From the IMG/VR virus record IMGVR_UViG_3300037285_000166, positions 1-29,168 of that record: a stretch of DNA of 29,168 nucleotides. One strand, given 5' to 3'. Source of the DNA: a virus. This document shows positions 13,992 to 20,446 of the stretch, piece by piece (the first letter of the stretch is position 1; the number at the start of each line of letters is the position of its first letter). The translations under genes and the position numbers were made by a program. A model generated the notes under the pieces. It ran no database searches. It was not told the origin of the DNA and saw only the letters and a list, made by a program, of their open reading frames with translations.

Positions 13992-14754
13992 CGACCACAC
14001 CCCCGAAAGCACCCCGGCCATCGGCCACAACAAGGGCCCGGCATTCCGGCCCGAGAAGGTCGAAGAGCACAGCACCAAGGCGGCCGAGTTTCTCGACGCC
14101 GCCGGTGAATGGCTGGCGGTCAAGGAAATCACCAGCGAGGAACAGGCGGGCGACCTGTCCGACTTCGTCGCCGGGATCCGCAAGCGGTGGAAGGCCACCG
14201 ACGAGGACCGCAAGGCTGACAAGAAGCCCCATGATGATGCGGGTACGGAGGTGCAAGGGGCTTACAAGCCGATCCTCGATAAGATGAAGCGGGCCGCCGA
14301 GCGTGTCGCCCCGCTGCAAAACGCATGGCTGGAGAAGCAGGAAGCCATCCGGCAGGAAGAGGCCCGCAAGAAGGCGGACGAAGCCCGCCGGCAGAAGGAA
14401 GAAGCCGACCGGTTGGCCGCACAGGCTGCATCGCGCAACGACGTGTCGGGCGAGGTCGACGCCGAGGCCGCCATGAAGGAAGCCGAGAAGGCGGAAAAGG
14501 CCGCGGCACGGTTTGCCAAGGGCAAGGCGCAGACCCGCAGCGCGTCGGGGGGCGGCAAGACCACCAGCCTGCGGTCTTATCCCGAGGCCGAGATCGAAAA
14601 CCTGCGCGTCGCGCTCATAGAGTTTTCGGACCATCCCGAGGTTGCCGACCTGCTGCGCACCCTCGCCACCCGCCGGGCGCGCGCCAAGGGGTTTGACCCC
14701 GCGGTCGACAAGATCCCCGGCTTCACCGTCAAGATCGTAAAGAGGGCAGTCTGA
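13984..14754 (+). CDS. Coiled-coil phage protein upstream of RecT (256 aa)
   Basis: ATG 13984 follows CCAGGAGGACGAACCA. The N-terminus has the phage motif IGHNKGPAF; residues about 100-190 are a long charged coiled coil (ARKKADEARRQKEEADRLAA); the C-terminus forms a small basic domain (SYPEAEIENLRVALIEF, PGFTVKIVKRAV). Its position and coupling (TGATG) suggest a partner of RecT in recombination. Function unproven. Confidence 0.75.
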   Translation: MPDDHTPESTPAIGHNKGPAFRPEKVEEHSTKAAEFLDAAGEWLAVKEITSEEQAGDLSDFVAGIRKRWKATDEDRKADKKPHDDAGTEVQGAYKPILDKMKRAAERVAPLQNAWLEKQEAIRQEEARKKADEARRQKEEADRLAAQAASRNDVSGEVDAEAAMKEAEKAEKAAARFAKGKAQTRSASGGGKTTSLRSYPEAEIENLRVALIEFSDHPEVADLLRTLATRRARAKGFDPAVDKIPGFTVKIVKRAV

Positions 14755-15887
14755 TGAATACCGCAGTCGCAAAGAAACCCCTGCGCCAAGTGCAGGACGT
14801 GAAGCAACTTCTACACAACGACCAGGCGCGTGAACAGCTGGCCGCGGTCGCCGCGCAGCACATGCGCCCGGAACGGATGATGCGCGTCACCGCGAACGCG
14901 ATCCGCGAAACCCCGAAGCTGCAGCAATGCGATCCGCTGTCGTTCCTCGGCGCGCTGATGCAATGCGCCGCGCTCGGGCTCGAGCCCAACACCGTGTTGG
15001 GCCATGCGTACCTCGTCCCCTTTGACAAGAGCGTGAAGGGGCCGGACGGCCGCTGGCAGAAGATCCCGCAAGTGCAGTTGATCATCGGCTACAAGGGGTT
15101 GATCGACCTCGCCCGCCGGTCGGGTCACATCACCAGCATCTCCGCGCATGTTCACTACTCCGATGATGAGTTGTGGGAGTACGAGGAAGGCACCGAAGCG
15201 CGGCTGCGCCACCGGCCCGGCCCGCAGGACGGCCAGAAGATCCACGCCTACGCGATCGCAAAGTTCCGCGATGGCGGCCATGCCTATGTCGTCCTGCCGT
15301 GGTCCCACGTCATGAAGATCCGCGACGGATCGCAGGGATGGCAAAGCGCGGTGAAGTTCAAAAAAACCGAAAGCAGCCCGTGGCACACACACGAGGACGC
15401 GATGGCCAAGAAGACGGCGATCCGCGCGCTGGCAAAGTACCTGCCGCTGTCGGTCGATTTCATGGACGCGGTGCAGACCGATCACGATGGCGGCGCCCAG
15501 ATCGACTATGCCTCTTATGCCATGAACCCGGAGGACGGCCCGACGATCGACGGCGATGCGACGGACATAGAAGATCCTGAGCCAGAGGGCGAGGATAAAG
15601 GCGCCGAAGGAAAGCCTAAGACCGAGAAGTCCGAGGAAAAGCCGGCAGAAAAGCCCGCGTCGCAGGCAAAGCCCAAGACCGAAAAAGCCCCGAACGACGA
15701 GGGCGGGTCCGACGACAAGCTGCTGCAACTCAAGAACATGATCGTCTCGGATCTCGACGCCGGCGCGCCGGCAGATGCCACCCGCCGGCATTACGCGGAC
15801 CTGATCGAACAGATCAAGGCGGGCTCGGCCGAAATCTATGACGCCCTCGAGGCCGAGTTCAAAGCCTACGAGCAAGGCGGCGAATAG
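14754..15887 (+). CDS. recT: RecT-family single-strand annealing protein
   Basis: Binds single-stranded DNA and anneals complementary strands in phage recombination. 377 aa. Seen: CDPLSFLGALMQCAALGLEP, the RecT signature region, VQLIIGYKGLIDLARRSGHI, and the segment SPWHTHEDAMAKKTAIRALA. Residues 1-260 are the RecT core; about 260-320 is an acidic, Lys/Glu/Pro-rich linker that is unusually long; the last 60 residues form a helical C-terminal module. No RecE/YqaJ exonuclease is visible in the window. Starts in a one-base overlap with the previous gene. Confidence 0.92.
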   Translation: MNTAVAKKPLRQVQDVKQLLHNDQAREQLAAVAAQHMRPERMMRVTANAIRETPKLQQCDPLSFLGALMQCAALGLEPNTVLGHAYLVPFDKSVKGPDGRWQKIPQVQLIIGYKGLIDLARRSGHITSISAHVHYSDDELWEYEEGTEARLRHRPGPQDGQKIHAYAIAKFRDGGHAYVVLPWSHVMKIRDGSQGWQSAVKFKKTESSPWHTHEDAMAKKTAIRALAKYLPLSVDFMDAVQTDHDGGAQIDYASYAMNPEDGPTIDGDATDIEDPEPEGEDKGAEGKPKTEKSEEKPAEKPASQAKPKTEKAPNDEGGSDDKLLQLKNMIVSDLDAGAPADATRRHYADLIEQIKAGSAEIYDALEAEFKAYEQGGE

Positions 15888-15899
15888 ACCTGCGCGTCA

Positions 15900-15922
15900 G
15901 CGGCGGGCCGCGCGCCCGCCGC
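15900..15922 (+). other. Intergenic hairpin 7 (9-bp stem, loop CGCGC)
   Basis: GCGGCGGGC-CGCGC-GCCCGCCGC between RecT and GapR, the longest stem of the family. No U-tract follows. Loop identical to hairpin 5. Confidence 0.6.
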
Positions 15923-15943
15923 CCTATCCCGAAAGGACACCAG

Positions 15944-16234
15944 ATGAACGACACCATGAAACTTAAGCCTGACCCGGAGTTTGATGCGGCGCGCGACAAC
16001 GCCTACCGCGTCACGGCCGACGAATTGCGCCAGTTCATCGAGCGCATCGAGCGGCTCGAGACCGAGAAGAAGGGCATCGCCGACCAGGTGAAAGAGGTTT
16101 TCGCCGAAAGCAAAGCCCGCGGCTACGACCAGAAGGCGCTGCGCGAGATCATTAGGATCCGCAAGCGCGACTCGGACGAGGTCGCCGAGCAGGAGGCCGT
16201 GGTCGCGATGTACCGCGAAGCATTGGGGATCTGA
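15944..16234 (+). CDS. gapR: GapR-like DNA-binding protein (DUF2312)
   Basis: 96 aa. GapR is an alphaproteobacterial nucleoid protein that clamps overtwisted DNA and helps replication. Seen: VTADELRQFIERIERLETEK, GIADQVKEVFAESKARGYD and KALREIIRIRKRD, the complete coiled-coil and basic helices of the family, at normal length. A phage copy could support phage replication or alter host chromosome structure. Ribosome site AAAGGACACCAG. Confidence 0.93.
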   Translation: MNDTMKLKPDPEFDAARDNAYRVTADELRQFIERIERLETEKKGIADQVKEVFAESKARGYDQKALREIIRIRKRDSDEVAEQEAVVAMYREALGI

Positions 16235-16237
16235 GCC

Positions 16238-16645
16238 ATGAACATGAACGCGCCCACATCGAAACCAATGACCGACCGGGAGATCGACGCCTATGTCGGC
16301 GGTCGGATCCGCGCACGCCGCCGGGCGCTCGATATCACGCAAGTCGAACTCGCGGATGCCATTGGCGTGAAATTCCCGCAGGTCCAGAAATACGAGTCTG
16401 GCAGGAACCGCGTCAGCGCATCCCGCATGTTCCTGATTGCCGAGGTTCTGCGGTGCAGTCTTCTGCATTTCTGGGACGGCCTGCCGGCAATGTATTCGCT
16501 GGGGCCCGCCGATCGGCTGCAGGCGACGCCGCAAGACCGGATGGAATCGCGCCTGCTGGACGCCTTTCGCAAGTGCCGGCCCGAAGTCCGCGCCGGCCTC
16601 GTCACCCTGCTCGAAGACGTGGACGCGAAGAAAGCGAAGCCATGA
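16238..16645 (+). CDS. XRE-family transcriptional regulator (135 aa)
   Basis: Helix-turn-helix in residues 20-75: RIRARRRALDITQVELADAI, then GVKFPQVQKYESGRNRVSAS. The C-terminus is helical (MESRLLDAFRKCRPEVRAGL). It starts three bases after GapR, so it is in the same operon. It resembles chromosomal alphaproteobacterial regulators rather than CI, and may regulate host or phage genes. Confidence 0.85.
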   Translation: MNMNAPTSKPMTDREIDAYVGGRIRARRRALDITQVELADAIGVKFPQVQKYESGRNRVSASRMFLIAEVLRCSLLHFWDGLPAMYSLGPADRLQATPQDRMESRLLDAFRKCRPEVRAGLVTLLEDVDAKKAKP

Positions 16646-16669
16646 GCCGCGCACCGGCATTTTTTGGAG

Positions 16670-16756
16670 ATGGGGCTGGAACTGACGCAGCCCGACGAGC
16701 GGATGAAATCGGACGCCGCGCGATACCGGGCGAAAATGGAAGGGGTGGGGGAATGA
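16670..16756 (+). CDS. Possible 28-aa peptide
   Basis: ATG 16670, preceded closely by TTTTGGAG, reads MGLELTQPDERMKSDAARYR and ends in an ATGA overlap with the next gene. Charged and helical; the ribosome site is too close to be convincing. Confidence 0.3.
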   Translation: MGLELTQPDERMKSDAARYRAKMEGVGE

Positions 16757-17415
16757 CCGACAAACCGATGATATTCAGCGCGCCGATGATCCGGGCGTTG
16801 CTCGACGGGCGGAAGCACCAGACGCGGCGCGTGTTGAAGCCGCAGCCTGTATTCTATGCGCCGGGGTTCCACGTTCCTGGCTTGGGCGGCGGAAAATTCC
16901 CCTATAAATGGCTTTCCAAAAACCAAGGGCCGACAGTTTACGGAGTTGACCCAAAAGACCTTTCACGCCGAATTGAGCGCCACTTACTCTACGCCCCCGG
17001 AGACCGGCTATGGGCGCGGGAGGCTCATGCGTTTGGGTGGCCTGTTTCGCAGGGTGAAACTATGCCACGGGCAGAGGGGCCGGATCACGCTGTCACCTAT
17101 CGCGCCGACGGCGATACGCCATTCGGCGGCATCCGCTGGCGTCCCTCGATCCACATGCCCCGATGGGCGTCTCGCCTGACGCTAACCGTGACCGACGTGC
17201 GCGTGCAGAGGTTGCAGGAGATCAACGAGGCTGATGCGGAGGCAGAGGGTGTGACGCTATCCCCTGAATGGCCGGAAGGCTACGGCACTCATGCTTTATC
17301 GCTTTCGCTTCTGTGGAACGACATCCACGGCTCCGACGCATGGGACCGCAACGATTGGGTGGTCGCCCTGACGTTCGACGTTCACCGCTGCAACATTGAC
17401 GCGATGCCGAAATGA
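16753..17415 (+). CDS. ASCH-like phage protein (220 aa)
   Basis: The N-terminal pattern MIFSAPMIRALLDGRKHQTR followed by RVLKPQP, then YAPGDRLWAREAH and a C-terminal WVVALTFDV, matches a common phage family related to ASCH domains that may bind RNA or nucleotides. ATG 16753 has GGGGTGGGGGA before it; longer upstream frames overlap the XRE gene. It overlaps the HNH remnant by ATGA. Function in phage is not established. Confidence 0.78.
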   Translation: MTDKPMIFSAPMIRALLDGRKHQTRRVLKPQPVFYAPGFHVPGLGGGKFPYKWLSKNQGPTVYGVDPKDLSRRIERHLLYAPGDRLWAREAHAFGWPVSQGETMPRAEGPDHAVTYRADGDTPFGGIRWRPSIHMPRWASRLTLTVTDVRVQRLQEINEADAEAEGVTLSPEWPEGYGTHALSLSLLWNDIHGSDAWDRNDWVVALTFDVHRCNIDAMPK

Positions 17416-17522
17416 CCAGACGCGAGTTCCCCGCCAAGGTGAAGCTGGCCGCGTTCAAGCGCGCCGCCGATCGCTGCGCCGCGCCGCTGCTGCCGCGCCG
17501 CTGCTGCCGGGCCGCTTCGACT
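17412..17522 (+). pseudogene. 5' remnant of an HNH endonuclease gene
   Basis: ATG 17412 reads MTRREFPAKVKLAAFKRAAD followed by RC, the typical start of phage HNH proteins. A second frame then gives APLLPGRFDYD, which is the segment just before the HNH catalytic His; the frames are split by a 14-bp tandem duplication. The rest of the HNH domain is absent and a methyltransferase begins at this point. Confidence 0.72.
17481..17508. repeat. 14-bp perfect tandem duplication
   Basis: GCGCCGCTGCTGCC occurs at 17481-17494 and again at 17495-17508. The length is not a multiple of three, so it shifts the HNH remnant into the frame of the methyltransferase. Confidence 0.9.
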
Positions 17523-18473
17523 ATGATACCCAAAATGCAAACCTCTATGGGGCAGTTATACGAGGCGGATTGCCTGGATGTTCTGCGCTCTCTTGAAGGC
17601 GAGAGCGTTGACCTCGCCTTTGCTGATCCGCCTTTCAACCTGGGGAAAGAATACACCTCAAAAATAGACGACGATTTGCAGGAGGACCAATACTTAGATT
17701 GGTGCCGCTCATGGTTGGATGAGATGGTTAGAACTCTCAAACCTGGTGGGGCTTTGTTTCTTTGGAACATCCCTAAGTGGAACCTTCCCTTGGGAGCACA
17801 CCTTGGGCAGGCTCTGACATTTCGACACTGGATTAGCGTAGATATAAAATACAGCCTTCCAATCCGATCACGCCTCTATCCGTCTCACTACTCCCTTTTG
17901 TATTTCGTTAAAGGCCCCAAACCTGCGATTTTTCATCCGGATCGGTTACCGGTTCCTTGTTGCCGCCATTGCGGAGGCGAGCAACGCGATTATGGGGGGT
18001 ATAAAAACAAAATGAACCCTCATGGGGTGAGTCTGACAGATGTTTGGACCGACATTCCCCCGGTTCGCCATGCCAAATATAAAAAGCGAGATGCCAATGC
18101 TCTGGCCCTCAAACTGATGGACAGGATCATCACCATGGCGAGCGATCCAGGATCGCTTGTGTTAGATCCGTTTGGTGGCTCTGGGACTACCTATGTTGCC
18201 GCTGAGCTAACAGGACGCCGGTGGGTTGGATCTGAGCTTGATTGCTCGACAATCTTGGAGCGATTTGACGGCATCGAAGCCGATCGCGCGCACTTGGGTG
18301 AGATCCACGCAAACAAGAATACTCTTTTCACGGATGCAGTCGTAAAGAAGCGTGCGCAGAACGGAAACCCAATATCCTCGCAGTATCGGCTCAAGGATGG
18401 CACAGACACTGCCACTACGGACTGTTCTTGCGACCATCACGACGGGGTGCAGGGCAGCCTGTTTACTCCTTGA
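17523..18473 (+). CDS. Beta-class DNA methyltransferase (N4-cytosine or N6-adenine), possibly fused to an HNH leader
   Basis: Methylates an exocyclic amino group in DNA. Motif IV is ADPPFNL (residues 34-40), followed by LKPGGALFLWNIPKW, and motif I LDPFGGSGTT comes late (about 214-223), the beta-class order. A CCRHCGGE Cys cluster lies between. The frame is open from ATG 17412, so a 353-aa fusion carrying the HNH leader is possible; the internal ATGs at 17523 or 17535 lack a strong ribosome site. The DNA is clearly more AT-rich than its neighbours, a sign of recent acquisition. No cognate restriction gene is adjacent, so it may act in defence evasion. Confidence 0.9.
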   Translation: MIPKMQTSMGQLYEADCLDVLRSLEGESVDLAFADPPFNLGKEYTSKIDDDLQEDQYLDWCRSWLDEMVRTLKPGGALFLWNIPKWNLPLGAHLGQALTFRHWISVDIKYSLPIRSRLYPSHYSLLYFVKGPKPAIFHPDRLPVPCCRHCGGEQRDYGGYKNKMNPHGVSLTDVWTDIPPVRHAKYKKRDANALALKLMDRIITMASDPGSLVLDPFGGSGTTYVAAELTGRRWVGSELDCSTILERFDGIEADRAHLGEIHANKNTLFTDAVVKKRAQNGNPISSQYRLKDGTDTATTDCSCDHHDGVQGSLFTP

Positions 18474-18479
18474 TGCGCT

Positions 18480-18599
18480 ATGACCGACCCGGAAACATGC
18501 CACGCAAACATCATCACCCAAGCCCGCGAGACCGGCTCCAGCATTCTGAGGCGGATGTATCAGGACCGGGCTGCGGAATTGAAAGGCGGTGACGCATGA
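18480..18599 (+). CDS. Small phage protein (39 aa)
   Basis: ATG 18480 begins seven bases after the methyltransferase stop and ends in an ATGA overlap with the next gene. A single charged helix (TGSSILRRMYQDRAAELKGG). Unknown function. Confidence 0.55.
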   Translation: MTDPETCHANIITQARETGSSILRRMYQDRAAELKGGDA

Positions 18600-18991
18600 C
18601 CCGCACCATTACCGCCGCGCTTGCCCTTGCCGCACTGACCGGCCCGGCGATGGCCGCGCCTATCCATCACCAGCCGCCCGTCCCCGTGCCGCATGGCCTG
18701 CTGCTGACGATCGACCCCTTCGAGGGGAGGCACAGCTTCAATCCGGCTGACGGCATTGACGCATATGCTGGGGGCAAGACCGGGCACCTCACTGCATCGC
18801 CGCACGAGCCCCGCACAGTGCGCTGGCCTCGCGCCGGGGCATGGATGGCCACAGAAACCCGGCAACCGCACTACGCGGGCCGGATATGGGGCCTGCCGGG
18901 ATATCCCGTGGGTTTCATCGGCCGGAACGTAGATCACGGCCATGCCGTTCTCGATCTTGACGTGGCCCCGCTTGTCGTCGCGCAGGCTCAC
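18560..18991 (-). CDS. Possible leftward gene, only the N-terminus convincing
   Basis: GTG 18991 lies in a GTGA overlap with the upstream stop. The first 31 residues (SLRDDKRGHVKIENGMAVIY, then VPADETHG) look like a genuine beta-rich protein; the rest reads like a shadow of the opposite strand. It probably is the head of a gene cut at a module junction near 18900. Confidence 0.4.
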   Translation of the reverse strand: MSLRDDKRGHVKIENGMAVIYVPADETHGISRQAPYPARVVRLPGFCGHPCPGARPAHCAGLVRRCSEVPGLAPSICVNAVSRIEAVPPLEGVDRQQQAMRHGDGRLVMDRRGHRRAGQCGKGKRGGNGAGHASPPFNSAARS

Positions 18992-19117
18992 TTGCGCACC
19001 TCCGTCTCGACCATCACCGGCGGGTGCGCGGCACCCATGATCGTGAGGCGCACCGATCCACCTTCGATCAGGGTTTTCAGCTCGGCCGGGCTCGGCTCCC
19101 ATAGGCTCGTCATGTAA
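18596..19117 (+). CDS. Putative exported protein (173 aa), C-terminus doubtful
   Basis: Starts with a clear signal peptide (MTRTITAALALAALTGPAMA, cleavage near AMA-AP), coupled by ATGA to the gene before. The mature part has no recognised domain. From about 18990 on it runs antisense to a well-supported leftward gene, so the frame is probably extended past its natural end by recombination. Exported phage proteins can act in the envelope; no function is claimed. Confidence 0.5.
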   Translation: MTRTITAALALAALTGPAMAAPIHHQPPVPVPHGLLLTIDPFEGRHSFNPADGIDAYAGGKTGHLTASPHEPRTVRWPRAGAWMATETRQPHYAGRIWGLPGYPVGFIGRNVDHGHAVLDLDVAPLVVAQAHLRTSVSTITGGCAAPMIVRRTDPPSIRVFSSAGLGSHRLVM

Positions 19118-19218
19118 TTCACGCCGTCGATCCTGTCGTCTCGGATCGTAAGGCGGATGTATTGGTCCTGGCTTTCGGCAAGAACTCGGGTTGCGTGCAG
19201 CGGGCGCAGCGGGGTCAT
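18988..19218 (-). CDS. Small phage protein, unknown (76 aa)
   Basis: Regular strand pattern (DQYIRLTIRDDRIDGVNYMT and GGSVRLTIMGAAHPPVMVET) with a central WEPSPAELKTLIE helix. Coupled by ATGA to the gene upstream in a three-gene leftward operon. Not recognised. Confidence 0.7.
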   Translation of the reverse strand: MTPLRPLHATRVLAESQDQYIRLTIRDDRIDGVNYMTSLWEPSPAELKTLIEGGSVRLTIMGAAHPPVMVETEVRK

Positions 19219-19505
19219 GCTCGACCTCCATCCGGACCCATACCGGAGACGCAGCGCTCCGCGAACTCCTCCAGCTCGTTCGCGTATTGCGTGAAGATGC
19301 GCTGCATCGTCTCCTCGTCCTGCGGGGTCACGTCCTCGTCAGCCGTCAGGCTTCCAAGCACCACGCCCTGATACATCGTTGCGCCAGCATAGAACGCCTG
19401 GCGAAGCTGCTGGAGCTGGCTTTCGCCCATCGCCTGCGGCCCGCCCTTGTAGACCATCTGGACGTAGCCCAGGAACTGCCGTTCAATCAATCCGATCTCG
19501 CTCAT
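19215..19505 (-). CDS. Small helical phage protein (96 aa)
   Basis: Helical and amphipathic (SQLQQLRQAFYAGATMYQGV, YANELEEFAERCVSG). The segment LRQAFYAGA is a pattern found in unnamed phage proteins. ATGA overlaps at both ends place it in the middle of the operon. Function unknown. Confidence 0.7.
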   Translation of the reverse strand: MSEIGLIERQFLGYVQMVYKGGPQAMGESQLQQLRQAFYAGATMYQGVVLGSLTADEDVTPQDEETMQRIFTQYANELEEFAERCVSGMGPDGGRA

Positions 19506-19702
19506 TCTTTCCCCTCCGCTCTGCGCATCCGGCGAATTGCCCGGTGCATGATCTTCTGCAACTCGCTGCGCGTTTCCTTCTGGCGCAGCTCAATCAGCCA
19601 AAGGCGACGGCGAAGAACCTCAACACGCTCGTCCTCCTCGACTGTCGTGTGCCGCTTCCAAGGCGGCGTCACGTCGCCTCGCTGCACATCATCCTCGACC
19701 AT
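19502..19702 (-). CDS. Small basic helical protein (66 aa)
   Basis: First gene of the short leftward operon. Charged helix (VEVLRRRLWLIELRQKETRS, then basic RAIRRMRRAEGK) compatible with nucleic-acid binding. Promoter elements are directly upstream. Unknown family. Confidence 0.65.
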   Translation of the reverse strand: MVEDDVQRGDVTPPWKRHTTVEEDERVEVLRRRLWLIELRQKETRSELQKIMHRAIRRMRRAEGKE

Positions 19703-19731
19703 CTGCGCAATTCCCTTGCTTTACTCGGAAC

Positions 19732-19771
19732 TGTATACACCTTGACAAGCTGCACGGTCAACCTGTAACGT
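19732..19771. promoter_or_regulatory. Interlocked divergent promoters
   Basis: Leftward: TTGACC (complement of 19756-19761) and TATACA (complement of 19732-19737), 18 bp apart. Rightward: TTGACA (19742-19747) and TAACGT (19766-19771), 18 bp apart. Each -35 lies inside the other promoter's spacer, so the two cannot be occupied at once. TTGAC/GTCAA form an inverted repeat. Confidence 0.6.
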
Positions 19772-19816
19772 ATGCCTTGCGCAATGTGCGCCACACCCCA
19801 TCGAAAGGAAATCACT

Positions 19817-20101
19817 ATGATAGGCAAAAAGTGTATCATCCGCTGCTATGCAAGCGGCGTCCATTACGGAACCGTTACCGCACAAGATTGTCGTCAAGTC
19901 ACACTGATAGACAGCCGCCGCCTATGGCGTTGGCACACCGGCGGGAAGGAAAAAGGCGTGAGCCTTAGCACAGTTGCGTTGACTGGCATCGACGTAGCTC
20001 GCAGCAAGGTTGAACCGGCTCTGCCTGAAATTATGCTGCTTGATGTGCTGGAAATCATCCCGGCGAGTAATGTGGCATCTAAAAGCATTGAGGGTGCATG
20101 A
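19817..20101 (+). CDS. DUF6948-like phage protein (94 aa)
   Basis: MIGKKCIIRCYASGVHYGTV, RRLWRWHTGG and EIMLLDVLEIIP match the small phage family found upstream of Gly-rich repeat proteins. ATG 19817 has AAAGGAAATCACT; the TTG/ATG upstream lack a site. The family's function is unknown. Overlaps the next gene by ATGA. Confidence 0.8.
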   Translation: MIGKKCIIRCYASGVHYGTVTAQDCRQVTLIDSRRLWRWHTGGKEKGVSLSTVALTGIDVARSKVEPALPEIMLLDVLEIIPASNVASKSIEGA

Positions 20102-20397
20102 TGATGCAGTCATTCGAGTACTATGAAAACGACGGCTACGGCGACGGCTCCGGCTCCGGCTCCGGCTACGGCTACGGCTCCGGCGAAGGCTACGGCTCCG
20201 GCTCCGGCTTCGGCTCCGTCTCCGGCGACGGCTCCGGCTCCGGCTCCGGCTTCGGCTCCGGCGACGGCGACGGCTCCGGCTTCGGCTCCGGCTCCGGCTA
20301 CGGCTTCGGCTCCGGCTCCGGCTCCGGCTACGGCGAAGGCTACGGCGACGGCTCCGGCGACGGCGAAGGCTACGGCGACGGCTCCGGCGACGGCTGA
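20098..20397 (+). CDS. Gly/Ser/Tyr/Asp-rich repeat protein (99 aa)
   Basis: After MMMQSFEYYENDG nearly every second residue is Gly, the others being Ser, Tyr, Asp, Glu, Phe: units GSGSGYG and GDGSG. Such proteins follow DUF6948 genes in phages. The chain should be disordered; aromatic residues spaced in Gly/Ser resemble condensate-forming sequences. Function unknown. Confidence 0.8.
   Translation: MMMQSFEYYENDGYGDGSGSGSGYGYGSGEGYGSGSGFGSVSGDGSGSGSGFGSGDGDGSGFGSGSGYGFGSGSGSGYGEGYGDGSGDGEGYGDGSGDG
20134..20394. repeat. Hexanucleotide GGCTCC/GGCTAC/GGCGAC array
   Basis: About 43 consecutive six-base units GGC-NNC/NNA in register with the reading frame. Prone to slippage in multiples of six, which would change length without changing frame. 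Opposite-strand Arg-Ser and Pro-Ala frames are by-products. Confidence 0.85.
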
Positions 20398-20421
20398 AAA
20401 TTCCATCGCACAAAAAATATT

Positions 20422-20443
20422 AAGCCCGGTTTGCGCCGGGCTT
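20422..20443. terminator. Bidirectional intrinsic terminator
   Basis: AAGCCCGG-TTTGCG-CCGGGCTT followed by TTT on the plus strand and, on the minus strand, by AATATTTTTT. It ends the Gly-rich gene and the leftward late operon, whose last stop is at 20447. Confidence 0.9.
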
Positions 20444-20446
20444 TTT

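Noticed and set aside
14811-15875. 354-residue leftward frame opposite recT
   Set aside because: Shadow of recT in GC-rich DNA; composition is unlike a real protein.
19922-20413. Leftward Arg-Ser repeat frame opposite the Gly-rich gene
   Set aside because: By-product of the GGCTCC hexamer array read on the other strand; no ribosome site, and the plus-strand gene has promoter, coupling and terminator.
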